Source: Thermoplasmatota archaeon (GTDB lineage Archaea > Thermoplasmatota > Thermoplasmata > UBA10834). Taken from it: a stretch of 12,166 nt of DNA. Location: assembly GCA_022848805.1 (NCBI GenBank), contig JAJISI010000027.1, positions 1 through 12,166 on the forward strand. Reading direction: 5' to 3'. The translations under genes and the position numbers were made by a program. This document shows, in pieces, positions 6,131 to 12,166 of the stretch (positions are counted from its first letter, which is position 1; each line of letters begins with the position of its first letter). The notes below the pieces were generated by a model. That model saw only the letters and a list, made by a program, of their open reading frames with translations, was not told where the DNA came from and did no database searches.

Positions 6131-6694
6131 TCACACGCCCACGCACTCGAAATGCTCTTTGGAGTAGTCCCACAAAGGCTCCTCCTTCTTCGTCATCATA
6201 GTCTCAACCCACCTCGGCAGGGCGGATGAGAGGGCTTCGGCAAGGCTTCCGAGATCGAAGTTGCTGGCCGCCTCATCGTACACGAGGTAGCTGACGAACA
6301 CAGGCTCCCCCTTCACCTCGTCTTCTTCGAGAGAGAAATAGACACGGGCACGGAGTACACTGTTGAGCTCGTACACCTCAGCGGCAAGCGAATGCCCTTT
6401 CCCGATGACCGATGACATCTTGATGCTGTTCAGGTCGGCCAGGGCGTCCTCGTTGACGGTCCAGTTCATCTGACCCTTGTAAGTCCCCAGCTCGAACTGC
6501 AGCGGCGACATACGCAATTTCTGGCCGGTTTCCAGCGCCAGCCTCGTCCACAACCTGAGAAACAGATGGGACACAAGGGACATCACACGAGTGCGCTCAT
6601 CCATCCCCGTCAATGCTTCAGGAGCTATCGTATTCAAGTCCGCGCGGAAGCTCTCCGATATGTCGTCAGCCATCGTGTCCGAAAGTATGTCCAT
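6131..6694 (-). CDS. Unknown 187-aa protein at the end of the aIF1A-rio1-dim2 unit
   Basis: I do not recognise the family. The protein has 187 aa and is acidic, with no signal peptide or membrane segment. Residues 1-60 look helical and amphipathic, with RVMSLVSHLFLRLWTRLALE (36-55). The middle looks like alternating strands: LQFELGTYKGQMNWTV (65-80) and VYELNSVLRARVYFSLEEDE (107-126), then VFVSYLVYDE. Residues 145-187 are again helical, ending EPLWDYSKEHFECVGV. No catalytic or metal motif stands out. It begins 27 bases after dim2 on the same strand with no clear promoter between them, so it is probably co-transcribed. The ATG at 6694 was taken; an ATG at 6673 (residue 8) is possible, and neither has a convincing ribosome binding site. 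It reads as a real gene: its composition is protein-like and it fills the gap cleanly. By position it might assist small-subunit maturation, but that is inference. Confidence 0.8.
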   Translation of the reverse strand: MDILSDTMADDISESFRADLNTIAPEALTGMDERTRVMSLVSHLFLRLWTRLALETGQKLRMSPLQFELGTYKGQMNWTVNEDALADLNSIKMSSVIGKGHSLAAEVYELNSVLRARVYFSLEEDEVKGEPVFVSYLVYDEAASNFDLGSLAEALSSALPRWVETMMTKKEEPLWDYSKEHFECVGV

Positions 6695-6721
6695 CTTGGT
6701 ATTTCAATCGTGCCGTGCCCG

Positions 6722-7270
6722 TTATCGGAAACCCATGCCGTCGATCTTGATTACCGCTCTCTTACTCTCGAGGAACTTGTAGACGGCCGAATGCTCGCTT
6801 CCGGACAGCAGCATGTCCAGAGCCCGTCGGGCGATATCGAGCTGGACGGCGTCGCCGATGATCGCGACCGAGTTCCCGTAGACGGACACATAAGCACCCG
6901 TGAGCTCCTCGAAGAGTTCTCTAGTCTTCCCCTTGGTCCCTATGATGCGAGCGCGCATGCGTGCGACATGGGTCGACTTCTTCCCGACATAATCGCGTAT
7001 ATCGACGACCTCGAGATACCAGTCGTCATCGAGCACCATCATAGCCTTCTCAGGGGAGAAGCCTCTGCCAACCGCCACGACGAAGTCCATCACTGGGAGG
7101 ACATACGAGGGGTCTTCGGCCTTTGAGTAGTCGATCGTCACATCACCCTCCTCGGAGTCGACGTTGATTCTGACACCGGTGCGCGCCTCGACCTGAGCCT
7201 TTATCCCGCCTTTCCTGCCGATGAGGACGCCTATCCGGTCATTGGGTATCTTGACTGATTGACGAGTCAT
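6722..7270 (-). CDS. dim2: Dim2/Pno1-type KH-domain RNA-binding protein
   Basis: This 182-aa protein has two KH domains. KH1 contains VKIPNDRIGVLIGRKGG (6-22) with GxxG loop GRKG (18-21). KH2 contains ARIIGTKGKTRELFEEL (107-123) with loop GTKG (111-114). The tail SGSEHSAVYKFLE (156-168) is the Dim2/Pno1/Krr1 signature. In archaea and eukaryotes Dim2 binds the 3' end of small-subunit rRNA precursors, partners the Nob1 nuclease and meets Dim1 and Rio kinases on the maturing 30S/40S particle. The start codon overlaps the rio1 stop in an ATGA arrangement, implying coupled translation. Rio1-Dim2 adjacency is common in archaea and strengthens the call. The gene often following dim2 elsewhere (a topoisomerase VI subunit) is replaced here by an unknown gene. 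Confidence 0.94.
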   Translation of the reverse strand: MTRQSVKIPNDRIGVLIGRKGGIKAQVEARTGVRINVDSEEGDVTIDYSKAEDPSYVLPVMDFVVAVGRGFSPEKAMMVLDDDWYLEVVDIRDYVGKKSTHVARMRARIIGTKGKTRELFEELTGAYVSVYGNSVAIIGDAVQLDIARRALDMLLSGSEHSAVYKFLESKRAVIKIDGMGFR

Positions 7271-8055
7271 AGCTTCCTGATCTCCCGCAGCTGCTGCTCC
7301 ACGTCGATGTTCAAGCCATACTTCCTGAAAAACCTTGCCATGTTAGTGACATCCCTGACAAGCATGTCCTCGGCGAGCGGGTGCTTTATCAGGACGGATT
7401 GGCCGACATCGATTATCACGGGGTCGTCGCCGTCCATGAGCACGTTATACTCGCTCAGGTCGCCGTGGACGAGCGCCGCGTCCTGATAGCCACGGCGCAC
7501 ATACTCCAGGAGCACGCTCGCCACGTGCTCAGGGTCGTCGAGCGCCACGCTCTTCATCATCGGCGCAGGAGACGCCTCGGTCCCGATGTATTCCATGACT
7601 ATGATGTTGTCATGACGGGCCACTGGCCTGGGGACCCGGACCTTGGCGTTGACGAACCGCTGCAGGTTTCTGTACTCCTTGGAGGACCAGGTCATGATGA
7701 GTTTCTGCCTGTTGCCTGTGACGCCCTTGAACCTGGGGTCGCCTTGGATGTACTTCGCCATGTCCCTGAAGGTGGCGGTCGATGTGCGGTATATCTTCAC
7801 GGCTAGCAGTTCACCATCAGAAGTCATGGCGCGAAAGACGTTGCCCTCCTTGCCCGTGGATATGGGGAAGTCGATCATGTCGATAACGCCGTCTGAGAAC
7901 AGCTTGTATATCCTCAGGAGGTTCCTCTTGTCGAACACCTCGGCGTAGGTCTTCCTGTCGTCAGAGTCCTTCTTACGGTTCTTCCACGAATCGCGCTCAC
8001 GCTCGATCCTGCGCTCGAACTCCCGAAAACCGTCGCCGACACGAGGCATGGACAT
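7267..8055 (-). CDS. rio1: RIO1-family serine kinase/ATPase
   Basis: This 262-aa protein has the compact RIO kinase fold. The nucleotide loop is STGKEGNVFRA (66-76), the ATP lysine is K87 in LLAVKIYR, the catalytic loop is LVHGDLSEYN (195-204) with D199 and N204, and the metal-binding aspartate is D216 in VIIDVGQS. The flexible RIO1 loop around KYIQGDPRFKGV (101-112) separates RIO1 from RIO2, and no N-terminal winged helix is present, so it is RIO1. The family acts in the final cytoplasmic steps of small-subunit maturation, probably as an ATPase switch. Two starts are possible: ATG 8055, 19 bases after the aIF1A stop, or ATG 8049, which has GGTG seven bases upstream and may be the true one. 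The stop overlaps the dim2 start by 4 bases. Confidence 0.96.
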   Translation of the reverse strand: MSMPRVGDGFREFERRIERERDSWKNRKKDSDDRKTYAEVFDKRNLLRIYKLFSDGVIDMIDFPISTGKEGNVFRAMTSDGELLAVKIYRTSTATFRDMAKYIQGDPRFKGVTGNRQKLIMTWSSKEYRNLQRFVNAKVRVPRPVARHDNIIVMEYIGTEASPAPMMKSVALDDPEHVASVLLEYVRRGYQDAALVHGDLSEYNVLMDGDDPVIIDVGQSVLIKHPLAEDMLVRDVTNMARFFRKYGLNIDVEQQLREIRKL

Positions 8056-8074
8056 ACACCCTCTCGTGACCGAG

Positions 8075-8443
8075 TCAGAAGATGTCTATCGATTTCGGTA
8101 TCATCTTCTTCCTGCTCAGGTACATCGCCTGCGTCCTCGTGTACCTGTAGAGTATGTTCGCCTTCTCGTCCTGGAACTCCCACGGCTGGACTATGACCAG
8201 GTCGCCTTCCCTGATCCACATGCGCTTCCTTATCTTGCCAGGTATGCGCCCCAAACGGTGTTTCCCATCGGCACACATGACGCGTATCCTCGATGCGCCC
8301 AGGAGCTGGTCGGCTATCCCGAACATCTCGCCGTCCCTCTTCCTTGGAAGACGCACTCTGACGAACTCGGGTTGTCCGTCCGGGCCCAACACAATGGGCT
8401 CGGGCTTATTCCTGCCTCTGTATCCACCTGCCAAGCGATCCAA
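8075..8443 (-). CDS. eif1A: Translation initiation factor aIF1A
   Basis: This 122-aa protein with an OB fold is related to bacterial IF1. The factor binds the A-site region of the small subunit and helps start-codon selection. The signature segment is GRIPGKIRKRMWIREGD (65-81), preceded by VRVRLPRKRDGEMFGIADQL (28-47) and followed by ILYRYTRTQAMYLSR (97-111). The short basic N-terminal tail GGYRGRNKP (6-14) is usual. No ATG is available: the only upstream in-frame codons lead to a stop at 8468-8470. The TTG at 8443 lies 35 bases from the 5' edge of a TATA-like box, the same spacing as other starts here, so it is taken as the start of a nearly leaderless mRNA. It heads the aIF1A-rio1-dim2-unknown unit and is divergent from argG. 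Confidence 0.95.
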   Translation of the reverse strand: MDRLAGGYRGRNKPEPIVLGPDGQPEFVRVRLPRKRDGEMFGIADQLLGASRIRVMCADGKHRLGRIPGKIRKRMWIREGDLVIVQPWEFQDEKANILYRYTRTQAMYLSRKKMIPKSIDIF

Positions 8444-8467
8444 CCGATGAACGAAGTAATATTCTGC

Positions 8468-8478
8468 CTATACTTAAG
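8468..8478 (-). promoter_or_regulatory. TATA-like promoter of the aIF1A-rio1-dim2 unit
   Basis: Minus-strand CTTAAGTATAG, 35 bases upstream of the TTG start of aIF1A by its 5' edge. It predicts a leader of about 3 bases and supports the unusual start codon. Confidence 0.55.
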
Positions 8479-8551
8479 GGTTGGTGGACTCCTGGACATG
8501 CATCCAGACCATCGGTTTCGCCCCTATCTCGGCGTTCATGCGGGACACATA

Positions 8552-8567
8552 TGTCTAGAATTAGACA
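8552..8567. promoter_or_regulatory. 16-bp palindrome in the aIF1A/argG divergent region (candidate operator)
   Basis: TGTCTA-GAAT-TAGACA: perfect 6-bp arms with a 4-base spacer. It lies about 40 bp upstream of the argG TATA box and about 75 bp upstream of the aIF1A TATA element, in the middle of the 203-bp non-coding region. The position suits an upstream binding site for a dimeric regulator better than a roadblock. Only one copy was found, and a chance occurrence cannot be excluded. Confidence 0.35.
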
Positions 8568-8605
8568 AGTCCCGTCGTTGGATGTTCCGCGGAAGTCACC
8601 ATCCC

Positions 8606-8614
8606 CATATAACC
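8606..8614 (+). promoter_or_regulatory. TATA box of the argGH unit
   Basis: CATATAACC lies about 41 bases upstream of the argG ATG. With normal archaeal spacing the transcript would begin near 8635, leaving a leader of about 12 bases, which is just enough to include the ribosome binding site GAGGTC at 8635-8640. Confidence 0.55.
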
Positions 8615-8634
8615 CTCTGGGATTGTTCTGAACC

Positions 8635-8640
8635 GAGGTC
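8635..8640 (+). promoter_or_regulatory. Shine-Dalgarno site of argG
   Basis: GAGGTC, six bases before the ATG at 8647. It is complementary in GAGGT to the archaeal 16S 3' end (ACCTC core). It stands out because most promoter-proximal genes in this window lack a leader long enough for such a site. Confidence 0.5.
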
Positions 8641-8646
8641 AGATCT

Positions 8647-9927
8647 ATGCACAGCCCTTCGAAGAAGAAAGAGCAGAAGAAGATCCTGCTCGCGTACTCA
8701 GGCGGCCTTGACACGTCGGTGGCGATCCACTGGCTCAAGGAGAAGTACGGTTGTGAGGTCGTCGCCGTGACCGTGGATGTCGGTCAATCTGACGATCTCA
8801 AAGAGGCCATGAGGAGGGCGAAGGCGATCGGAGCGTCGCGGGCGTGGGTAATCGACGCGAAGAAGGAGTTCGCAGAGGAATACATCGCTCCTGCGATCAA
8901 AGCTAACGCGCTCTACGAAGGCAACTACCCGCTCGGCACTGCGCTCGCGAGACCGTTGATGGCGGAGAAGCTCGTCGAGATGGCCGAGCGGCTCGGGGCC
9001 GATGCTATCGCACACGGCTGCACCGGCAAGGGGAACGACCAGGTCAGGTTCGAAGTGTCCATCATGGCGCTCGCGCCCGAGATGGAGATACTCGCTCCCA
9101 CGAGGGACTGGAACATGTCCAGGGGCGAGGAGATAGGGTACGCCAAGGAACACGGCATCCCGATACCAGTCACATGCGATGCTCCGTACAGCATCGACGA
9201 GAGCATTTGGAGCAGAGCGATAGAATGCGGGGTGCTGGAGGACGCGTGGGCCGAGCCGCCAGAGTCCATATTCGAATGGACCAAGGGCGCTGACCGGTCT
9301 CCGGACTCCGCCGAATACGTCGAGGTCGGCTTCGAGAGCGGCGTGCCCGTTAGCCTGAACGGCACGACCATGGACCTGCTGGACCTCATCGCTTCGCTCA
9401 ACGACATCGCCGGAAACCACGGTGTTGGAAGGATCGACCACATCGAGAACCGTCTTGTAGGCATCAAATCGAGAGAGGTCTACGAGGCGCCCGCTGCGGT
9501 CGTCCTCACGAAAGCTCACCAGGATTTGGAGAGCATGGTCATGCCGAAGGACCTGATGCATTACAAGCGGACGATGGAACAGCAGTACGCGGATCTCGTG
9601 TACAACGGGCTCTGGTTCTCGCCGCTGTGCAAGGCGATGGATGCGTTCATGGATAGCACTCAGCAGAGCGTCACGGGGACTATCAGGATCAAGCTGTTCA
9701 AGGGCAGCGCGGTGGTCGTGGGAAGAGAATCACCGTATTCCATGTACAGCATGGCCCTCTCGACTTACGAGAAGGGCGATGAGTTCGACCACTCGGCGGC
9801 TAAGGGCTTCATCTATGTGTGGGGACTGCCTCTGAAAGTGGCTAGCCTGGCAAGTGCAGCGAAGAACGGAAACGGTGTGATGAATGAAATCGAGGTCAGA
9901 GAGGAATCCTCAGGCGTCTGCAAGTGA
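8647..9927 (+). CDS. argG: Argininosuccinate synthase
   Basis: This 426-aa enzyme joins citrulline and aspartate using ATP to form argininosuccinate, the penultimate step of arginine synthesis. The N-type ATP pyrophosphatase loop is AYSGGLDTSV (16-25). The second family signature, GCTGKGNDQVRFE (124-136), and the citrulline/aspartate-binding stretch EGNYPLGTALARP (91-103) are intact. The length is slightly above the usual 390-410 because of a short lysine-rich lead (SKKKEQKK) and a C-terminal tail. The ATG at 8647 has a Shine-Dalgarno site and promoter at sensible distances. The gene overlaps argH by 44 bases, so the two are translated from one mRNA. A palindrome at 8552-8567 upstream may be a regulator site. 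Confidence 0.97.
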   Translation: MHSPSKKKEQKKILLAYSGGLDTSVAIHWLKEKYGCEVVAVTVDVGQSDDLKEAMRRAKAIGASRAWVIDAKKEFAEEYIAPAIKANALYEGNYPLGTALARPLMAEKLVEMAERLGADAIAHGCTGKGNDQVRFEVSIMALAPEMEILAPTRDWNMSRGEEIGYAKEHGIPIPVTCDAPYSIDESIWSRAIECGVLEDAWAEPPESIFEWTKGADRSPDSAEYVEVGFESGVPVSLNGTTMDLLDLIASLNDIAGNHGVGRIDHIENRLVGIKSREVYEAPAAVVLTKAHQDLESMVMPKDLMHYKRTMEQQYADLVYNGLWFSPLCKAMDAFMDSTQQSVTGTIRIKLFKGSAVVVGRESPYSMYSMALSTYEKGDEFDHSAAKGFIYVWGLPLKVASLASAAKNGNGVMNEIEVREESSGVCK

Positions 9928-11320
9928 CGGATTCCAGGCATTCACATCCTCTGTCGCATTCGACAGCAGGCTGTGGCGATACGACATAGCGGGTAGCATA
10001 GCCCATGCTAGCATGCTCGCCGAAGCAGAAGTCATCACTCGGACCGACCACGAGAAGATCGTGAGCGGCCTCCGGACCATCGCAGCGGACCTGCGCGCAG
10101 GCCGTCTGACGCTCCCTAGCTCAGCCGAAGATGTCCACATGGCGATCGAGAAGGAACTCACGGACCGCGTGGGGGATGCGGGGGCGAGGCTGCACACCGG
10201 AAGGAGCAGGAACGACCAGGTAGCGCTCGACATGAGACTCTATGTCCGGGAGGCGCTCACGCAGATCATGGAGGAGGTCATCGCCCTTCAAGAGACGCTC
10301 ATGCGAAAGGCTGACGAGGAGCGTGATACGGTCCTGCCAGGCTACACTCATCTGCAGCACGGACAGCCGGTGCTGCTCTCGCACCATCTGCTCTCGTACT
10401 TCTGGAAGCTGCAGCGCGACATCGACCGACTCGTCGATTGTTACGACAGGACCAATGTGTCCCCTCTCGGCGCTGGTGCACTCGCTGGGACAGCGTTCCC
10501 GCTCGAAAGGTCGCAGGCGATGGAGACGCTACGCATGAGGGCGATCACCGAGAACTCCCTCGATGCCGTCTCAGACAGAGATTTCGTCGCGGAGGGTGCG
10601 TTCGCGGCGTCACTGCTCGCAATGCATCTGTCGTCCCTCAGCGAGGAGTTGATCCTGTGGTCGTCCCACGAATTCAGATTCATCAAGCTCCCTAAGAACC
10701 TCTCCGGCGGCTCCAGCATGATGCCGCAGAAGAGGAATCCGGACATACCCGAACTCGTCAGAGCGAAGTCCGGAAGGGCCCTCGGAGGGCTCGTCGCGAT
10801 CCTCGCCTTGCTGAAATCTCTTCCCCTCGCGTACAACCGCGACCTGCAGGAAGATAAGGAGAACCTCTTCGATGTTTTCGACACCGTTGGGGCCTCGCTC
10901 CATGCCCTCACACCCTTCCTTGCAGGATTGGAGTATGACAGGGCGAGGATGAGGGAGTCGGCCGAGACCGGGTTGATGACCGCGACCGATCTCGCCGACT
11001 TCCTCACAACCCGTGGGATGCCTTTCAGGGCGGCCCACGGGTTGGTAAAAAATCTGTCCGAGCTCTCAGAAGGGGACGAGGGAAGGTTCAGGGAGCTTGC
11101 GCTCGAGAGACTTTCCACGCATGACAGTAAACTCGACTTGAAGGGGCTTGGGTTCCTGACATTGGAGAACGCCATCGAGAGACGGTCGGTCGAGGGCGGA
11201 ACCTCATCCAAATCGGTGATGAAGCAGATGGAGAAGGCGAGCGCTAGCGCCCAGAGAACCTTTTCGCTCCTGCAGAAGATGCGTTCCGATGTGGCGGCAG
11301 TAGACGAGCTGCTGTCGTGA
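9884..11320 (+). CDS. argH: Argininosuccinate lyase
   Basis: This 478-aa member of the fumarase/aspartase superfamily cleaves argininosuccinate into arginine and fumarate, normally as a homotetramer. Visible conserved regions are SSVAFDSRLWRYDIAGSIAH (22-41), TGRSRNDQVALDMRL (105-119), the catalytic-histidine segment GYTHLQHGQP (153-162; H156) and the signature loop GGSSMMPQKRNPDIPE (275-290) with its catalytic serine. The length is usual. The extreme N-terminus lacks the WGGRF motif common in bacterial ArgH; the ATG at 9884 is the only suitable start. It lies inside argG in another frame (44-base overlap), with GGTG six bases upstream, so translation is probably coupled to argG. The stop is only 6 bases from the end of the convergent ACT-domain gene. 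Confidence 0.97.
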   Translation: MKSRSERNPQASASDGFQAFTSSVAFDSRLWRYDIAGSIAHASMLAEAEVITRTDHEKIVSGLRTIAADLRAGRLTLPSSAEDVHMAIEKELTDRVGDAGARLHTGRSRNDQVALDMRLYVREALTQIMEEVIALQETLMRKADEERDTVLPGYTHLQHGQPVLLSHHLLSYFWKLQRDIDRLVDCYDRTNVSPLGAGALAGTAFPLERSQAMETLRMRAITENSLDAVSDRDFVAEGAFAASLLAMHLSSLSEELILWSSHEFRFIKLPKNLSGGSSMMPQKRNPDIPELVRAKSGRALGGLVAILALLKSLPLAYNRDLQEDKENLFDVFDTVGASLHALTPFLAGLEYDRARMRESAETGLMTATDLADFLTTRGMPFRAAHGLVKNLSELSEGDEGRFRELALERLSTHDSKLDLKGLGFLTLENAIERRSVEGGTSSKSVMKQMEKASASAQRTFSLLQKMRSDVAAVDELLS

Positions 11321-11326
11321 CGGTGC

Positions 11327-12010
11327 TCACTCGTTGTTGCTCTCGATTATCCTGTCCTCGATGCAGTTCGAGAGAATATCGAATGCCCGCATCATATCGT
11401 CCCTGGTGACGATGAATATCGTGTCTGTGTAGCAGCTTATGGCTTCGAGCAGGTTAATCCCCTGTTCGGAAAGCATGGACATGATGTATGCGAAGACGCC
11501 GGGGGTCTCCTCGATCCTTGCGGGACTCTTGACGGTTATCTCCGCCAGGTTCTGCTTGATGCTGATTATGTAGTCCTGCCCGATGGCCTTCATTATACTT
11601 GGCAGGTGCTTGTCCTCAGATACCACCGTGATGGCGTTCGCGCTCTGCATAACCTGCATTATGTGCTTCTCGGAGAGGATCCTCTTGACGACCGCCTCTA
11701 AGTTCTTGAGGACGATCCAATCGTTCTTCGCGACGACTATGCATATCCTCGTCTTGAGCTCCAGCCTGCTCTGTTCGAAGAGGTCCATTATCGCGCCCTC
11801 GAAGTCCGTCTTAGACAACTTGGCGGCGTATCTCCTGCTGGCAGCGAGCACGGCCTCCTCGTGCTTGACCCCGGTCTCGCTCATGATGAGCCTCGCCAGG
11901 GACGAGTAGTTGATCAGGTCCTTGCTGATGCAGTCGCGAATACTCGGGTGGCGGTCGATGTACTTCCGCGTCACCTCCGCCACGGTGGGTTTGCCCTTCG
12001 GCTTGTCCAT
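11327..12010 (-). CDS. Predicted regulator: N-terminal archaeal helical domain plus C-terminal ACT domain
   Basis: This is a 227-aa protein. Residues 8-65 form an all-helical segment with IRDCISKDLINYSSLARLIM (24-43), followed by EEAVLAASRRYAAKL. I recall this 'P.i.d.l..glINYS.LAR.I' pattern from archaeal proteins often annotated as ACT-domain or predicted regulatory proteins; it may be a winged-helix-like DNA-binding or dimerisation unit. Residues 88-150 look like a first, divergent ACT-like unit. Residues 156-218 form a clear ACT domain, with AEITVKSPARIEETPGVFAY (156-175), then LSEQGINLLEAISCYTDTIF and a last helix. ACT domains usually bind amino acids at dimer interfaces. The gene converges on argH with a 6-base gap and has its own promoter. 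Control of amino-acid genes, possibly argGH, is inference from domain and place. The start is the ATG at 12010, 33 bases from a TATA-like box. Confidence 0.83.
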   Translation of the reverse strand: MDKPKGKPTVAEVTRKYIDRHPSIRDCISKDLINYSSLARLIMSETGVKHEEAVLAASRRYAAKLSKTDFEGAIMDLFEQSRLELKTRICIVVAKNDWIVLKNLEAVVKRILSEKHIMQVMQSANAITVVSEDKHLPSIMKAIGQDYIISIKQNLAEITVKSPARIEETPGVFAYIMSMLSEQGINLLEAISCYTDTIFIVTRDDMMRAFDILSNCIEDRIIESNNE

Positions 12011-12035
12011 GCGAGAGGCGAATCCTCAGGGTCCG

Positions 12036-12043
12036 CCTTAAAC
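12036..12043 (-). promoter_or_regulatory. TATA-like promoter of the ACT-domain gene
   Basis: Minus-strand GTTTAAGG, with its 5' edge 33 bases upstream of the ATG at 12010, so the mRNA would be leaderless or nearly so. It is an AT-rich island in GC-rich sequence, but short. Confidence 0.45.
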
Positions 12044-12090
12044 CCTTTGGCGCGTCTTTGGCAGGTTCCCAGCCCTTGTCGCCGCCGAGA

Positions 12091-12102
12091 ATAATTAAAT
12101 AT
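12091..12102 (+). promoter_or_regulatory. TATA box of the tRNA gene
   Basis: ATAATTAAATAT, a strong archaeal TATA element (core TTAAATAT), lies about 40 bases before the mature tRNA 5' end. Initiation near 12126 would leave a leader of about 16 bases for RNase P to remove. Confidence 0.6.
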
Positions 12103-12141
12103 GGACAGGCCATAGGCCGGTCTGCCGGCCATCATCCCGAT

Positions 12142-12166
12142 GCTCCCGTAGTGTAGTCCGGTCAAT
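12142..12166 (+). tRNA. tRNA gene, 5' part only (Glu or Asp type, cut by window edge)
   Basis: The visible 25 bases read as a tRNA 5' half: a 7-base acceptor strand GCTCCCG, then T8 and A9, D-stem strand GTGT, and D-loop AGTCCGGTCAAT containing the invariant GG. The GTGTAGTCCGGTCAAT block is typical of archaeal tRNA-Glu and tRNA-Asp genes, and the GCTCC beginning slightly favours Glu. The anticodon, T-arm and 3' acceptor strand lie beyond the window, so identity and intactness cannot be confirmed. The TATA box at 12091-12102 supports a real gene. Confidence 0.75.

Noticed and set aside
6102..6133. GC-rich repeat-like sequence (CCCGCGCGCCCG) after the unknown 187-aa gene as a terminator
   Set aside because: It does not form a clean stem beyond three base pairs and lacks a T-run, so it is not supported as a terminator.
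8492..8507. Inverted repeat CTGGA-6-TCCAG in the divergent region
   Set aside because: Five-base arms with a six-base spacer are expected by chance at this length; the 8552-8567 palindrome is the stronger one.
8698..9561. 287-codon minus-strand open frame antisense to argG
   Set aside because: A shadow of GC-rich argG codons; the product is rich in Arg, Val and Asp with no family resemblance.
1..12166. CRISPR arrays, insertion sequences, prophage or defence genes
   Set aside because: No direct repeats with regular spacing, no transposase-like products and no integrase were seen; gene content is conserved housekeeping.

Overview
The window looks like chromosomal DNA from a euryarchaeal-grade archaeon, moderately GC-rich by eye. 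The evidence is a set of archaeal or archaeal/eukaryotic-type proteins: ribosomal protein L21e, RNA polymerase subunit Rpo4, translation factor aIF1A, RIO1 kinase, Dim2-type KH protein, Pus10, Dim1/KsgA, DUF655 and family-B DNA polymerase. Archaeal TATA-type promoters also sit about 31-38 bases upstream of start codons, implying leaderless or nearly leaderless mRNAs. A Thermoplasmata-related lineage is my guess from gene content and style; I cannot prove it from the sequence alone.

Layout. Positions 1-1586 (minus strand): a YchF/Ygr210-type GTPase followed, with a 1-base stop/start overlap, by the first 133 codons of a family-B DNA polymerase that runs off the left edge. Positions 1587-1735: a divergent promoter region. 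Positions 1736-2809 (plus): a DUF1611-family protein, tail-to-tail with and overlapping ksgA by 26 bp. Positions 2784-6065 (minus): a transcription unit reading pus10 - L21e - rpo4 - DUF655 - ksgA/dim1. Positions 6131-8443 (minus): a second unit reading aIF1A - rio1 - dim2 - unknown 187-aa protein. Positions 8444-8646: a 203-bp divergent regulatory region with a 16-bp palindrome. Positions 8647-11320 (plus): argG and argH overlapping by 44 bases. Positions 11327-12010 (minus): a predicted ACT-domain regulator. Positions 12142-12166 (plus): the 5' part of a tRNA gene cut by the right edge. There is no gene-free stretch longer than 300 bases.

How it works together. Two back-to-back minus-strand units supply much of the late small-subunit maturation machinery (Dim1 methyltransferase, Dim2 KH protein, Rio1 ATPase/kinase), together with Pus10 tRNA modification, aIF1A, L21e and the Rpo4 stalk subunit. 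ArgG and ArgH carry out the last two steps of arginine synthesis, and the ACT-domain protein converging on them is a possible amino-acid-sensing regulator. The least explained items are the 187-aa protein inside the Rio1/Dim2 unit, the DUF1611 protein, DUF655, a probable internal leaderless promoter for L21e inside pus10, and TTG starts for aIF1A and DUF655. I saw no mobile element, CRISPR array or defence system, and no convincing new multi-gene system; this is mostly conserved core genome.
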